DNA of 64,000 nucleotides, taken from the NCBI GenBank assembly GCA_030696775.1, contig JAUYRN010000031.1, positions 248,001 to 312,000 on the forward strand, written 5' to 3'. Every line of letters starts with the position of its first letter. Positions within the stretch are counted from its first letter, which is position 1. A program made the position numbers and the translations under genes. This DNA is from Sulfuricurvum sp. (GTDB taxonomy: Bacteria; Campylobacterota; Campylobacteria; Campylobacterales; Sulfurimonadaceae). The notes below the pieces were generated by a model. It was given only the letters and a program-made list of their open reading frames with translations. It was not told where the DNA came from and searched no databases. Below are positions 30,977-41,400 of this stretch, piece by piece.

Positions 30977-32605
30977 GTGTTACTATACAATCACAAACAA
31001 GAGTTTATCGGTATTGACGAAGAAGGCTTACGTCTCCTTAACTATGCCACGCTGGATGAACTTCTCAATGTTTGCTCGGACGTTGCCGATTTGTTTGCCA
31101 ATGAACCGGGATACATTCATAATTTTAAAAATTTCGGTTGGATCAATTTTCTTCTACATGCAGACTCAGATGCAGCTAGTGCTATTGTTCACGCTAATGG
31201 GCGTGTATTTAGCTGTAAACTTATCGTTAGTAAAATGTATCTTTGTGAAAACCCTTCTCAAAATGGCTATAACATTGAGATGTCCCAAATTAAAGCCATT
31301 AGCGGTGAAGATGTTAAACCGCATATTATTGCTCAAAAAACCCACAAAAATGAGTTTGTTGCCCATAAAAATGAATCTCACTACGAAAGTAAGCCATCGC
31401 CTTTACCTGATTACTCTCACATTGCCCCAATAAAACTTAGTGAACCAGGAGTCTTAGATATCCCAGACATTGAGTCTTCTTCGTTGGATGAAATTGATGA
31501 TATGTATCCGGATCTGGGTAGAGAAATTGAAGTATCTCATTTTAAAGAAATACTTAAAGAACCAGGCATTGAAGCCACTCCTCTAAAAGCTCCTTCAATG
31601 CCTGGAAGTGCTAAATACAGTGCTCAAGAAAAAGAATTTATCTCTCATCACAAAGTAAAAAACGACTACTCATATGATCCCCATGTAGCTTCTAATGAAC
31701 TTGGGCTACCAGTTGACCTCATAGAAGAGTTTATTGGTGATTTTATTCAGCAGTCGCTCGACTTTAAAGCAGACCTCTTTGAAGCAGCTTTGAAAAATGA
31801 TTTTAATAATTTACATATTTTATCCCATAAGCTGAAAGGGGTAGCCGCTAATCTTCGAATTGAAGATGCTTTTGAGACACTGAGCTTTATCAATGCTTCA
31901 ACCGATCTTACAGAAATCGAAGCAAATCTCAAATATTACTTTGAGATTATTTCAAAACTCTCTGGAGAAGAGATTGTTCAAGAGAACACAACAAGTGAAA
32001 CATTGGAGATTCAAAGCAATGCTAATACACCGGTTCTTCCAGACGAAAAACCTTCTGCTGTTGCAAATGAAGTAGTTGAAGACATTTACTCCTTTGGACT
32101 TAAGCAGTACGATAATGAATCACTTATTGTTCATGAGGAAGAGATAGCCTCCCCTGAAGAACTTCTCGCACCATTACCTCACAAAGAAAATATATTTAAA
32201 AAAGATTTACTGGATCTTGAAAATATTACCACTGAATCAGAACCTGAAACAGATGTTCAGGTAATAAAAGAAGAAATCAATGAAAATCCTGTAGCAAAAC
32301 TACCTCAATTTCATTACGATTCTCAAAGTGCAGCAAGGGAATTAGGAATGGAAAAAAGTTTTTTTGATGAGTTGCTTTTTGATTATAAAACTGATGCTAA
32401 TCTCATCAGCAATCAAATCACTCAAGCTATTATTGCTTTTGACACCCATACATGGAGAGCTAGTGCAGCTAAACTCAAAGGAATTAGTGATAACCTTCGT
32501 ATGAACGAAATTTCTGAAGAGCTTGCAATTTTGTCAAAAACAAACGATGCACAAGAAGCTAAAAAAGCTTCTGCGCGACTTAACAACTATCTCGATCAAC
32601 TTTAA
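30977..32605 (+). CDS. PAS-like / dual HPt-domain protein (one canonical, one lacking His)
   Basis: GTG start; HPt1 LHILSHKLKGVAANLRI; HPt2-like WRASAAKLKGISDNLRM; acidic linker between them. Confidence 0.75.
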   Translation: MLLYNHKQEFIGIDEEGLRLLNYATLDELLNVCSDVADLFANEPGYIHNFKNFGWINFLLHADSDAASAIVHANGRVFSCKLIVSKMYLCENPSQNGYNIEMSQIKAISGEDVKPHIIAQKTHKNEFVAHKNESHYESKPSPLPDYSHIAPIKLSEPGVLDIPDIESSSLDEIDDMYPDLGREIEVSHFKEILKEPGIEATPLKAPSMPGSAKYSAQEKEFISHHKVKNDYSYDPHVASNELGLPVDLIEEFIGDFIQQSLDFKADLFEAALKNDFNNLHILSHKLKGVAANLRIEDAFETLSFINASTDLTEIEANLKYYFEIISKLSGEEIVQENTTSETLEIQSNANTPVLPDEKPSAVANEVVEDIYSFGLKQYDNESLIVHEEEIASPEELLAPLPHKENIFKKDLLDLENITTESEPETDVQVIKEEINENPVAKLPQFHYDSQSAARELGMEKSFFDELLFDYKTDANLISNQITQAIIAFDTHTWRASAAKLKGISDNLRMNEISEELAILSKTNDAQEAKKASARLNNYLDQL

Positions 32606-32616
32606 GAGGAACAACC

Positions 32617-35600
32617 ATGACTTTAGGACTTAAAAATCGACTTCGCCTCATCAGTCTCCTTCCGATTCTGATTTTGTTTTCGCTTGCTAGTTATTATGTT
32701 TATACGTCGTACTTGAGCTTTCAATCGGCCCAAACACTTCAATCACGCCTCGAAGAGAATAAACAGCTTAATGACTTAATTAATAATATTTCCCGCGAAC
32801 GCGGTATGACCGTGATGTATTTGGGTAATGCATCCGCTACAACGCTAGCTTCTCTAAAAGCTCAACGTGCCATTGTTGATCAAAAGATCAAAGCCTTTGA
32901 TACAAGCTATACTTCACCTAAAACTACCGCCATGATCGCAGCATTGGAAAAAGCGCGACACCAATCAAAACCTTCTGTCGATAATCAAACGGCTGATTTT
33001 AATGAAATTTTTGATGATGTCTATGGAAAATCACAAACAGCATTGATTGGTGAACTCTCCTCACTAGCAGCTCTCCAACTAGATGACCAAGTTTCCGCTA
33101 TGGAGAACAGCTACCTTTCTTTAGTGCGTGCCAATGAGCACACCAGTTTAGAGCGTGACTATATTACCTATATTCTCTCCCGCGGAACTGCATTAGAAGA
33201 CGAAGAACTCAACCGATGGCTTAGTTTTGTTGCAAAAGCTGATGCATTAAATTTTGATTCTATTGTCAATAAACCTTTGCGTGATTCCTTAAATACTTCT
33301 CTTTTCACCGAGGACAATACAGAATTATTTCAAGACATTACTGCGGAGCGCGGTGTTATTTTGCGAACAGGCAGTGATGCAACGTATGAAACGAAATCAG
33401 GTATCTGGTTTGCTATGCTTTCTGAAAAAATCAATGCTATCAGTGAAACTGAAAAAATTCTGCTCGACAGCATGGATACACGTGCAAGTGTGATTAAAAC
33501 TCAAGCCATACAGCTCCTTATTAGTACGATTACCGTGTGGTTAGTATCCGTTTTACTTGGTATATTAGGATACTTGCTTTCCAATGAAATTGCAAAAAAT
33601 ATTAAAAATCTTGAATCCGTTCTTAAGCGTGTTGCTGAAGATACACACGATAATGAAGCGGATGCTCTGAGCAAGTCCATCAACCTTGATACTTCAGCGG
33701 GTACAGCACAAGCCTATGCCCTCTTAGAACGTATTATCGAACAGACACTTGGTGATAAACAATTTGCACAAGAAGCCAGTGAAGCAAAATCAATGTTCTT
33801 GGCAAATATGTCTCATGAAATTCGAACACCGCTTAATGGAATTGTTGGATTTACGGAACTTCTCAAAGATACTGAACTCCATGATGAACAACGAGAGTTT
33901 ATTGATATTATCGAAAAAAGTTCTGAGAATCTTCTTGAAATTATCAATAATATCCTTGACCTCTCTAAAATTGAAAGTAATAAACTTGAAATTGAAGACA
34001 TCGCCTTTAATCCTATGGATGAGTTTGAAAGCGCTGTTGAAGTGTATGCAGTTCGTGCTTCTGAAAAACACATTGACCTTGGTTGTTTCATTGACCCAAG
34101 TCTTGAGCGCCCACTCAAAGGAGACCCGACCAAAATAAAAGAAGTTATTATTAATCTTCTTAGTAATGCGGTCAAATTTACCAATAGTGGCGGTTCAGTT
34201 AACGTTGATGTTCGCCGTATCGAATCAGAAGAACCTAATCGTGCACGCGTTCGCTTCCAAGTCAAAGACAGTGGTATCGGTATCACCAGTGAGCAAAAAT
34301 CCCGTATTTTTGAAGCATTTGGTCAAGCAGATACGTCCATTACTCGCAAATACGGAGGAACAGGTCTTGGTCTTACCATTTCCAGTCGTTTTGTTGAGCT
34401 TATGGGTGGAAAACTCGACCTTGAAAGTCAACCAGGAGATGGAACAACATTCTTCTTCGTACTATCATTTGATGAGATTGAAACACTGAACGAACCAGTC
34501 AAAGGTTCGTTCTCTAATATCAACGCAGTGATTCATGAAAGCAAAACAAAGAAAAAACTGCAAAGTACCTATCTCAAAGAGTATCTTGATTATCTTGGTG
34601 TAAGCTACACCACATTTACTGAGATTGAAGAATTAAGAATATTAGAACGCCAAGTAAACTATGATCTTCTCTTTGTTGACAACGATTTCACTGATGATGA
34701 TGGTCTCATTTCATTTGCTTCGGCCAATGAACAAACTGTTCTGATTACCAAATCGTATTACATGAAAAAAATCGATTCGATGGGTCTTGATTTATTCAAA
34801 GTTCTTTATGAGCCATTAAACAGTTCAAAAATACGTGCTGTATTGGAATCGTACGATGCAGAAGCATTTAATACGCGTAAACAAAAAACGTCACGACGTA
34901 AAAAGTTTGATGAAAAGAATTCCCGTTTTGCTGCCAATGTTCTAGTAGCAGAAGACAATGTTATTAACCAAAAACTGATCAAACGTACATTAGAAGATTT
35001 AGGACTAACCGTAACTCTTGCAAACAATGGGCTTGAAGCGTTTGAAAAACGTAAAAATGGAGAATTCGATCTCATTTTCATGGATATTCAAATGCCTGTA
35101 CTTGATGGCTTGGAAGCAACACAAGAAATTTTGGACTTCGAAGAGGACTATGATCAACACCATACTCCGATTATTGCACTTACAGCGAATGCGCTGAAAG
35201 GTGACCGTGAGCGTTTTATGGCTGCAGGAATGGATGAATACACAACTAAACCATTGGTTCGCAGTGATATTATTGCTTTGCTCAATAATTTTCTTTCTCA
35301 TAAAATTATTGATTTAAATATTATCCCTAAATCCGCTGATGAGCTTGTCGGATATAACGATACCAATGAGAGTAATGCAAGCAATGATAGAGAAGAAATA
35401 ATTCAAATCAAACCTCTATACGAAGAGGTACTTGTTGAAAACACTTTGATGGATGATAAATTAGAGATTACTACAACTACCAATGAGGAAGTCAAGATTG
35501 AAAGTAATAATGATGAAACTCTTGCAGTTGAGAGTGTCACAGAAACTTTAGAATCCGGTGAAGCTCCTACTATGCACGAGTCTGTATATGATGCTGATAT

Positions 35601-35937
35601 TTTGATAGCAAAACAAAGCTCACTAGAAATGAAGCTCTTTACCCGTATTCTTGATGATCTGGGCTATACCTATGTCAGTGTAAACAATGTAGATGAACTC
35701 TACTCAAATGTACAAAACAAGCGATATAAGGTTGCATTATTTGATAAAGGACTAGCGAGTCTTAATCTAAAAGAACTCTCTGATATAATTCGTGAAAATG
35801 ATAGTGATATTTCTTTGATTATGCTGGTTGATCCATCACTAGATAATGATAAGAACGATACGCTTTATGTCCATGAGATGATTAAAAATATTGTTAATAA
35901 AGACTTATTACGTCTTGTGTTTGAAAAATTTATCTAA
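32617..35937 (+). CDS. Hybrid sensor histidine kinase with canonical REC and additional REC-like regions
   Basis: NIT-like periplasmic region (ISRERGMTVMYLGN), SHEIRTPLNGIVGF H-box, N/G boxes (LLSNAVKFT, GTGLGL), REC VLVAEDNVINQKLIKRTL..LIFMDIQMPVLDG. Confidence 0.93.
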   Translation: MTLGLKNRLRLISLLPILILFSLASYYVYTSYLSFQSAQTLQSRLEENKQLNDLINNISRERGMTVMYLGNASATTLASLKAQRAIVDQKIKAFDTSYTSPKTTAMIAALEKARHQSKPSVDNQTADFNEIFDDVYGKSQTALIGELSSLAALQLDDQVSAMENSYLSLVRANEHTSLERDYITYILSRGTALEDEELNRWLSFVAKADALNFDSIVNKPLRDSLNTSLFTEDNTELFQDITAERGVILRTGSDATYETKSGIWFAMLSEKINAISETEKILLDSMDTRASVIKTQAIQLLISTITVWLVSVLLGILGYLLSNEIAKNIKNLESVLKRVAEDTHDNEADALSKSINLDTSAGTAQAYALLERIIEQTLGDKQFAQEASEAKSMFLANMSHEIRTPLNGIVGFTELLKDTELHDEQREFIDIIEKSSENLLEIINNILDLSKIESNKLEIEDIAFNPMDEFESAVEVYAVRASEKHIDLGCFIDPSLERPLKGDPTKIKEVIINLLSNAVKFTNSGGSVNVDVRRIESEEPNRARVRFQVKDSGIGITSEQKSRIFEAFGQADTSITRKYGGTGLGLTISSRFVELMGGKLDLESQPGDGTTFFFVLSFDEIETLNEPVKGSFSNINAVIHESKTKKKLQSTYLKEYLDYLGVSYTTFTEIEELRILERQVNYDLLFVDNDFTDDDGLISFASANEQTVLITKSYYMKKIDSMGLDLFKVLYEPLNSSKIRAVLESYDAEAFNTRKQKTSRRKKFDEKNSRFAANVLVAEDNVINQKLIKRTLEDLGLTVTLANNGLEAFEKRKNGEFDLIFMDIQMPVLDGLEATQEILDFEEDYDQHHTPIIALTANALKGDRERFMAAGMDEYTTKPLVRSDIIALLNNFLSHKIIDLNIIPKSADELVGYNDTNESNASNDREEIIQIKPLYEEVLVENTLMDDKLEITTTTNEEVKIESNNDETLAVESVTETLESGEAPTMHESVYDADILIAKQSSLEMKLFTRILDDLGYTYVSVNNVDELYSNVQNKRYKVALFDKGLASLNLKELSDIIRENDSDISLIMLVDPSLDNDKNDTLYVHEMIKNIVNKDLLRLVFEKFI

Positions 35938-35952
35938 ATCAGGAACCTATAA

Positions 35953-36330
35953 ATGGATGTAAAAAAACTTAAAGTTTTAGCAGTAGATGATGATTTAATC
36001 AACTTAAAACTGTTAAAATCAATGCTTATGAAGTCGCCTAATGTAGCACAAGTTATAGAAGCAAAAAATGGTGCTGATGCTATCGGTATTCTCAAATCAC
36101 AAGATGATATTGACATCATTCTACTCGACATTATCATGCCAGTAATGGGTGGTATCGAGATGCTTAAAGTCATCCGTGCAGATGATTCACTACGTCAACT
36201 TCCAGTGATTGTTCTTACAACGGATGAGACTAAAAAAGGTGAAGCATTGGATTGCGGAGCAAACGGTTTTCTAATGAAACCCATCCGTGAAAAAGATGTA
36301 GTTTCTAAAATAGCACAACTCACTATATAA
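35953..36330 (+). CDS. Stand-alone response regulator receiver
   Basis: VLAVDDDLINLKLLKSMLMKS ... IDIILLDIIMPVMGG ... VIVLTTDETKKGEALDCGANGFLMKPI. Confidence 0.93.
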   Translation: MDVKKLKVLAVDDDLINLKLLKSMLMKSPNVAQVIEAKNGADAIGILKSQDDIDIILLDIIMPVMGGIEMLKVIRADDSLRQLPVIVLTTDETKKGEALDCGANGFLMKPIREKDVVSKIAQLTI

Positions 36331-36344
36331 TACATTCTTCTCTC

Positions 36345-36387
36345 GTCATTCCCACCTTCGCGGGTGAAGTGCTATCGGGTGAATGAC
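36345..36387. repeat. Palindromic intergenic repeat (GTCATTCCC-type), copy 2
   Basis: GTCATTCCCACCTTCGCGGGTGAAGTGCTATCGGGTGAATGAC; outer arms GTCATTC/GAATGAC. Confidence 0.7.
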
Positions 36388-36393
36388 GGAAAA

Positions 36394-36852
36394 TTACAGC
36401 TTCTGCCATGTTCGCTTATGAACTCGTATTGGTTCTGTAGAAAGGTTTGTGCCAGATGTTGTTGTGACCGTAACATCAAGTAACATCATTGTATTATTTC
36501 CCGTCAATTCTGTTAATGTATTACACAGACCATTAGCAGGTTCTAATCCCTTAAAAGAATAGTGGAAGGTAACATTAGCATCAAACATAGCTGACCCAGC
36601 AGCGTCTTGAACAGTGATATTCAGCTGATTAAGACAATTAGCACCTGATGTATTAAAATCTTGCGCTCTCATCACTGCATACTCAGTAGCACTCATTGCC
36701 AATAACTCAGCTTGCGCCTTGAGGTAATTATCACCTATAGACTTACTCCCAATAGATGCATTACCAAGTAGCATTACCCCGCCTAATGCTATAAGTACCA
36801 CTACAAATATTGCTAATATCATGGCAAAACCAGCGCGTTTAGTAGCGTACAT
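36394..36852 (-). CDS. PilX-like minor pseudopilin / hypothetical
   Basis: MYATKRAGFAMILAIFVVVLIALGGVMLLGNASIGSKSIGDNYLKAQAELLAMSATEYAVM; start at 36852 preceded by GGAAAG; single N-terminal TM. Confidence 0.65.
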   Translation of the reverse strand: MYATKRAGFAMILAIFVVVLIALGGVMLLGNASIGSKSIGDNYLKAQAELLAMSATEYAVMRAQDFNTSGANCLNQLNITVQDAAGSAMFDANVTFHYSFKGLEPANGLCNTLTELTGNNTMMLLDVTVTTTSGTNLSTEPIRVHKRTWQKL

Positions 36853-37783
36853 GAACTTTCCTTTCACGGCATATTGCTGATGCCGCAATGTCACTGGTAG
36901 AGAGGTTTGATTCTAACCCCCGCATACATACTTTCAAACGCCATATACTTCCTCTGTCACCATAGGAATTGGTGTTGTTAAAATCAGCGTAAAAACTTGC
37001 AACATCTCGACCTAAAATACTTGTTTTCCCACCAGTATAAGGTTCAGCTGGTATTTTCCATGGTCTGAAATTAGAATACATCATAAAATCACCTGTATCT
37101 AACACCCGAAAAGCATATCCTGTACGAATAAGGTACTTTTGACTTCCATCATCTCCTCCTCCAGGATTTGTTAGAGATAAATTATGAATTGTAGCCCCTG
37201 TGATAGGATAATAGCCCTGTAAGCCTCCTGACGCATCCCAGTTAAAATGACTGCACGAACCTACAAGTCCCTGATGGTTATAAATCACTGACTCTGCAAG
37301 ACTAGAAGCAGGATAGAGCGCTTTAATCACGTTATCAGCAGCAGTAAAATTAGCATCATTTGACGTTAGTGTAGGCGCTAAAGGTACTGTAAAATTTATT
37401 ATAGGTTGTTCACTCCATCCTGGTATACTCCCAGTACGTAAACTATCTACATCTACTCCCAAGAAAGCTACCGTATAATCATGTGCAGTGGCTTGATCAG
37501 CCTCTATTCCCGGTTCTGCACAATTTCCACCATCGAGTGCTGCATCGACTTTATCTTGATCTAAATTTACGATAGACATATCTATAGCATTTTCAAAATA
37601 TTTAGAGAGTTGATCAAGGATATGATCCGCTTCATTGACACGCTGGGTATACGTTTGAGTACGATAAATTCCCTCATAATAGAGACGAATAGCCTCAAGG
37701 GCTATCCCTCCGACAATTCCTAAAATAACAATCACAAAAAGCAGCTCAATAAATGTAAAACCACGTCGTAAACTTATTTTCAT
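36839..37783 (-). CDS. Type IV/T2SS pseudopilin-like protein
   Basis: Prepilin motif RRGFTFIELLFVIVILGIVGGIALE. Confidence 0.82.
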   Translation of the reverse strand: MKISLRRGFTFIELLFVIVILGIVGGIALEAIRLYYEGIYRTQTYTQRVNEADHILDQLSKYFENAIDMSIVNLDQDKVDAALDGGNCAEPGIEADQATAHDYTVAFLGVDVDSLRTGSIPGWSEQPIINFTVPLAPTLTSNDANFTAADNVIKALYPASSLAESVIYNHQGLVGSCSHFNWDASGGLQGYYPITGATIHNLSLTNPGGGDDGSQKYLIRTGYAFRVLDTGDFMMYSNFRPWKIPAEPYTGGKTSILGRDVASFYADFNNTNSYGDRGSIWRLKVCMRGLESNLSTSDIAASAICRERKVHVRY

Positions 37784-38490
37784 TGGTTGTTGCCTTTATT
37801 GGATTTAAAAAAGGAAAGTGTGGTATCAACACCCAAATCATCATTCCAAAAACGTACTACTACTCGCTTGAGATGGGTTTTATTGGTTAATGAGCCATCA
37901 ATATTTTGGGTAATTGCTCCTGATGAGCCAAGACGCCATGTAGTAGTTACAGTATTACCAGCGATAGCTGTCAGCGCAGAAGGGACGTATCGTACATTAT
38001 AGGTTGCATTAATATCAAAAGTTTCTCCTGTCGATGATGTTACGCTTAGTGTCTCTGTTCCTGCATTTAGCATCTCAAGACCTTTGGAAACATTACCATC
38101 AGCTCCAGCACCAGTGGTAGCTGGAATGTCAAGAGGGATTTGCGTTAGATTGCACTCAGTCGTAGAATCAGGGTTAGAACGAAAAACTTGCGTTCCTACA
38201 ATTCTAGAACAATTCAAATCTGCTATTGTCGCTATTGTCGACATATAAGTTGGTGTTGAATCATTCGTATCATATACATATTCACCCCCCCATCTAGCCT
38301 GGAATTTGTCGATCATCTGACCGCTTAAACGTGCCATCACATCATCATCAATAGCAATTCTTTTACTTGCTTGATCTGCAATATTCATCATCGAAGGGAT
38401 TGTCATTACGCTAATTGCGATAATAACAATTGCAAAGATTAGTTCTATCATTGCCATAGCTTTACGCATCATTACCATACCTGATCTCAT
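37780..38490 (-). CDS. Type IV/T2SS pseudopilin-like protein
   Basis: N-terminus RKAMAMIELIFAIVIIAISVMTIPSMMNI (prepilin-like with Ala at -1); 4-nt overlaps with neighbours. Confidence 0.75.
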   Translation of the reverse strand: MRSGMVMMRKAMAMIELIFAIVIIAISVMTIPSMMNIADQASKRIAIDDDVMARLSGQMIDKFQARWGGEYVYDTNDSTPTYMSTIATIADLNCSRIVGTQVFRSNPDSTTECNLTQIPLDIPATTGAGADGNVSKGLEMLNAGTETLSVTSSTGETFDINATYNVRYVPSALTAIAGNTVTTTWRLGSSGAITQNIDGSLTNKTHLKRVVVRFWNDDLGVDTTLSFFKSNKGNNQ

Positions 38491-41400
38491 CGAACAGACG
38501 GAGCATATTCGCTAGTACTATGCCACCCTGTTCCGGATGATGAATTTTTATTGGCTTTAGCATTTTCCGATTCCGTTTTCGCACTACCTGTATTTCCGAT
38601 TATCCGTCCAAATGTAATGTTAAAACACGGATGATTATCGCAATCATTGCCTGCTGTGACTGGATTAACTGGATCTTTATAGATATCTGCAGCTACGCCA
38701 TTCCATAACCACCCCTCAGTGTCGATATGTGCTTTATAGCCCTGACGAACCGTAAATGCATTAAACTTATACGTCTCAATTCCAGCTGCATAAGTGGATG
38801 TTAGAATGTTAGGAAGAGATGATCCTGTAGTAGGATCAACAACAGTTACACTGGCATCACCATATGTTAACTCGTTATGTAATGTATTAATATACCAGTC
38901 ACCATAGTCCGGATCTACTGTCAATAGGGTTCCAAAAATATGATCCGTTTTATACACTTCATATCGTGCAAGTCCATCAAACGCTATTAATCCCATTACT
39001 CTTTGATCTTTGGCAATCACACGGCCATACGTATGAGTGACATTAAAGTCCATAGCACTGCTTCCTACAGCAGTATTAGGTGTACTGTTACGTATAGAGC
39101 TTTGATTACAATCTGCACTTAAAGCACAAGTAACGTTAATATCTGAATACGTCACCGTCTGAGGGTCATGCGGTGTTGTTTGATTCCGATCAAAATTGAA
39201 CCGTATGGTATTTACAAGTGCACCATTATCCGCTTTTGTAAAATTAGTATCATCAACTGTAGCAATCCAATTTGATGCTTGAGCGGTCTCCAAAGAGTCA
39301 TAGGTTTGCACGTTTGCAATCGTGGAATTGATTATACGCGTTACAAACGGAGTTGTATACGTAAGATTCGCATCATGCATTGCAGTTACATTAAGATCTT
39401 TTGCGAAACATCCCCCAACAAAGTTAGTCGTGAGTACACCATCTGCACCTAATGCTCTAATCTGTCCAGTAGAGCGAACTGACATATTCATGTCATTCGT
39501 ATTATTAAGATCACTCATATAGACAAACCCTTGTCCTCCTGCAGTTATCGTTGATGCAACAGTTTTACCCAAGCTGTAACTAAAAGGTAAAGCAAATTGT
39601 GCAGGTTTAAAGTTCATATTTTGATCTTTATATTGCAAAGAGCCATTGATATGCTGACTTGAAATATCGCATCCATATGGTGCTACTGCGCCCGTATCAT
39701 TATTGCCAACGAGACAATCAGTACCAGCATCAAACCCATTATTTATAGTATGTATATGGGCCGCCTGATCTACTGCTGTCCAGCTTGTGTCGATCATATT
39801 GAGGCGATAGTCACCCACTTGATCAAGATGTTCTTGTTGATTTGCTCTCATTCCATTAGCGATAAAAAATGAAAGACTTCGCCCCGCAACATCATTACAT
39901 ACTGCATTGCTCAGAGGAGAATCCCACATCATAGTGATATTGTAATCTGATCTTGGGCCATTAAAATATCGAGTATATCGTGGTACCGCAGTTAATCCAC
40001 TCACATTTGCTTCAGTTCCAGTTGCATTAATATCATATTTATAATCATATCCAGCGGCAAGATTGATTCTCGGTGATGTTGCAGGAACTGTTGTTGCATT
40101 TTTATCAGGTGCTGTACCATATACATCATGTGATAAATCAGTATTTACCCCAGCCCCATCATAATCTTTAATCCGAATATCAAATGCCTCAGGGCGAACT
40201 GAAAAATTATCTCGTGAACAAAGCGGTTTTCCGTAATTATTTTTCATACAGGTAAAACATCCTAAAGATGCAGGATTCCCTCCATATGTTATATTACATG
40301 AGCTATTACAATCACCATGGCTATTAGGATCATACAATGATCCGCTAATACCTGTCATCGATTTATTGGCATTTGAAACTCCTACTGGACTCCAATTGCG
40401 TAAAGCACCATTACTGTCAGTAAAATACCATACACGAAATGCACCGTTTTTGAGTGCAAAATTATGATAACTACTATCTTGAGGAGTAACCAATGCTTGA
40501 TACTTTGGTGTTGTTATTAATGGAAATGCAATAGGAACAAACACTGGGGTAGAGACACTGGCGTCCGGATTCGCACATGATGCATTTATATCCGCAAAAG
40601 CATCCACATCGATCATTTCTACTTGAACTGTTGTGTTAACAGCTGTACTACCGGTAGGAGCATAATTATCTCCCGTTGTAATTGTACTATCATATATTAC
40701 ATCTACATTGAAAGGTTTACGAGAAATTTGTGTTGTTAGATTGTTGGTTTGCAATCCATGTTGAACAACGTTAAATAGACCCCATGTCGGAGTATACGAA
40801 GAGACTTGTGTACAAATCGGCACCGTTGAGCTCCCTAATACGTAATCCGTATAGGGCATAGTCACTCCACCGGCAGTAATTTGATAATCTATCGTTAATC
40901 CAAGTGATTCATTAACATCGCCAATCACCCCACTAATGGCTTTTGGCTGCAGAATAAATTTATTATATATATACTGCTCACTTCCTAAAGAACCGACTCC
41001 TTTACGAACACGGCGTTGATCATCATCCATGGTTAATAGATTGTTGTCTAAATACGCTACACATCCTGGATTACCTATTCCATTTCCGGTTGCCATATCA
41101 TAAATACAGCTTGCAGGCACATTGCTGGCAGGGACTCCTCGATCGATCAATGCCGATCCGTTAGGATTAGAAACATATATCGGATTACTCATCGTATAAT
41201 CGAAACGAGATGCATTAAGGTCGGCTTTCAACGAGATATCCTGAGCCATAATATCCGCCTCTTTATTACGTAAATAGACCGTTAGCTCTAATGGTGAGCT
41301 GGTGATACCTTGGTTGATTTGCGCTATCGGATTTGAACGGTCGATACTCAAAAATCGCCCATCTTGTTTCAAAGAGTAATCGTAGCAAAGTTTTGGCATA

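Noticed and set aside
33813-34286. 157-aa ORF antisense to hybrid kinase
   Set aside because: Ser/Leu/Arg-rich antisense artefact within a clear histidine kinase frame.
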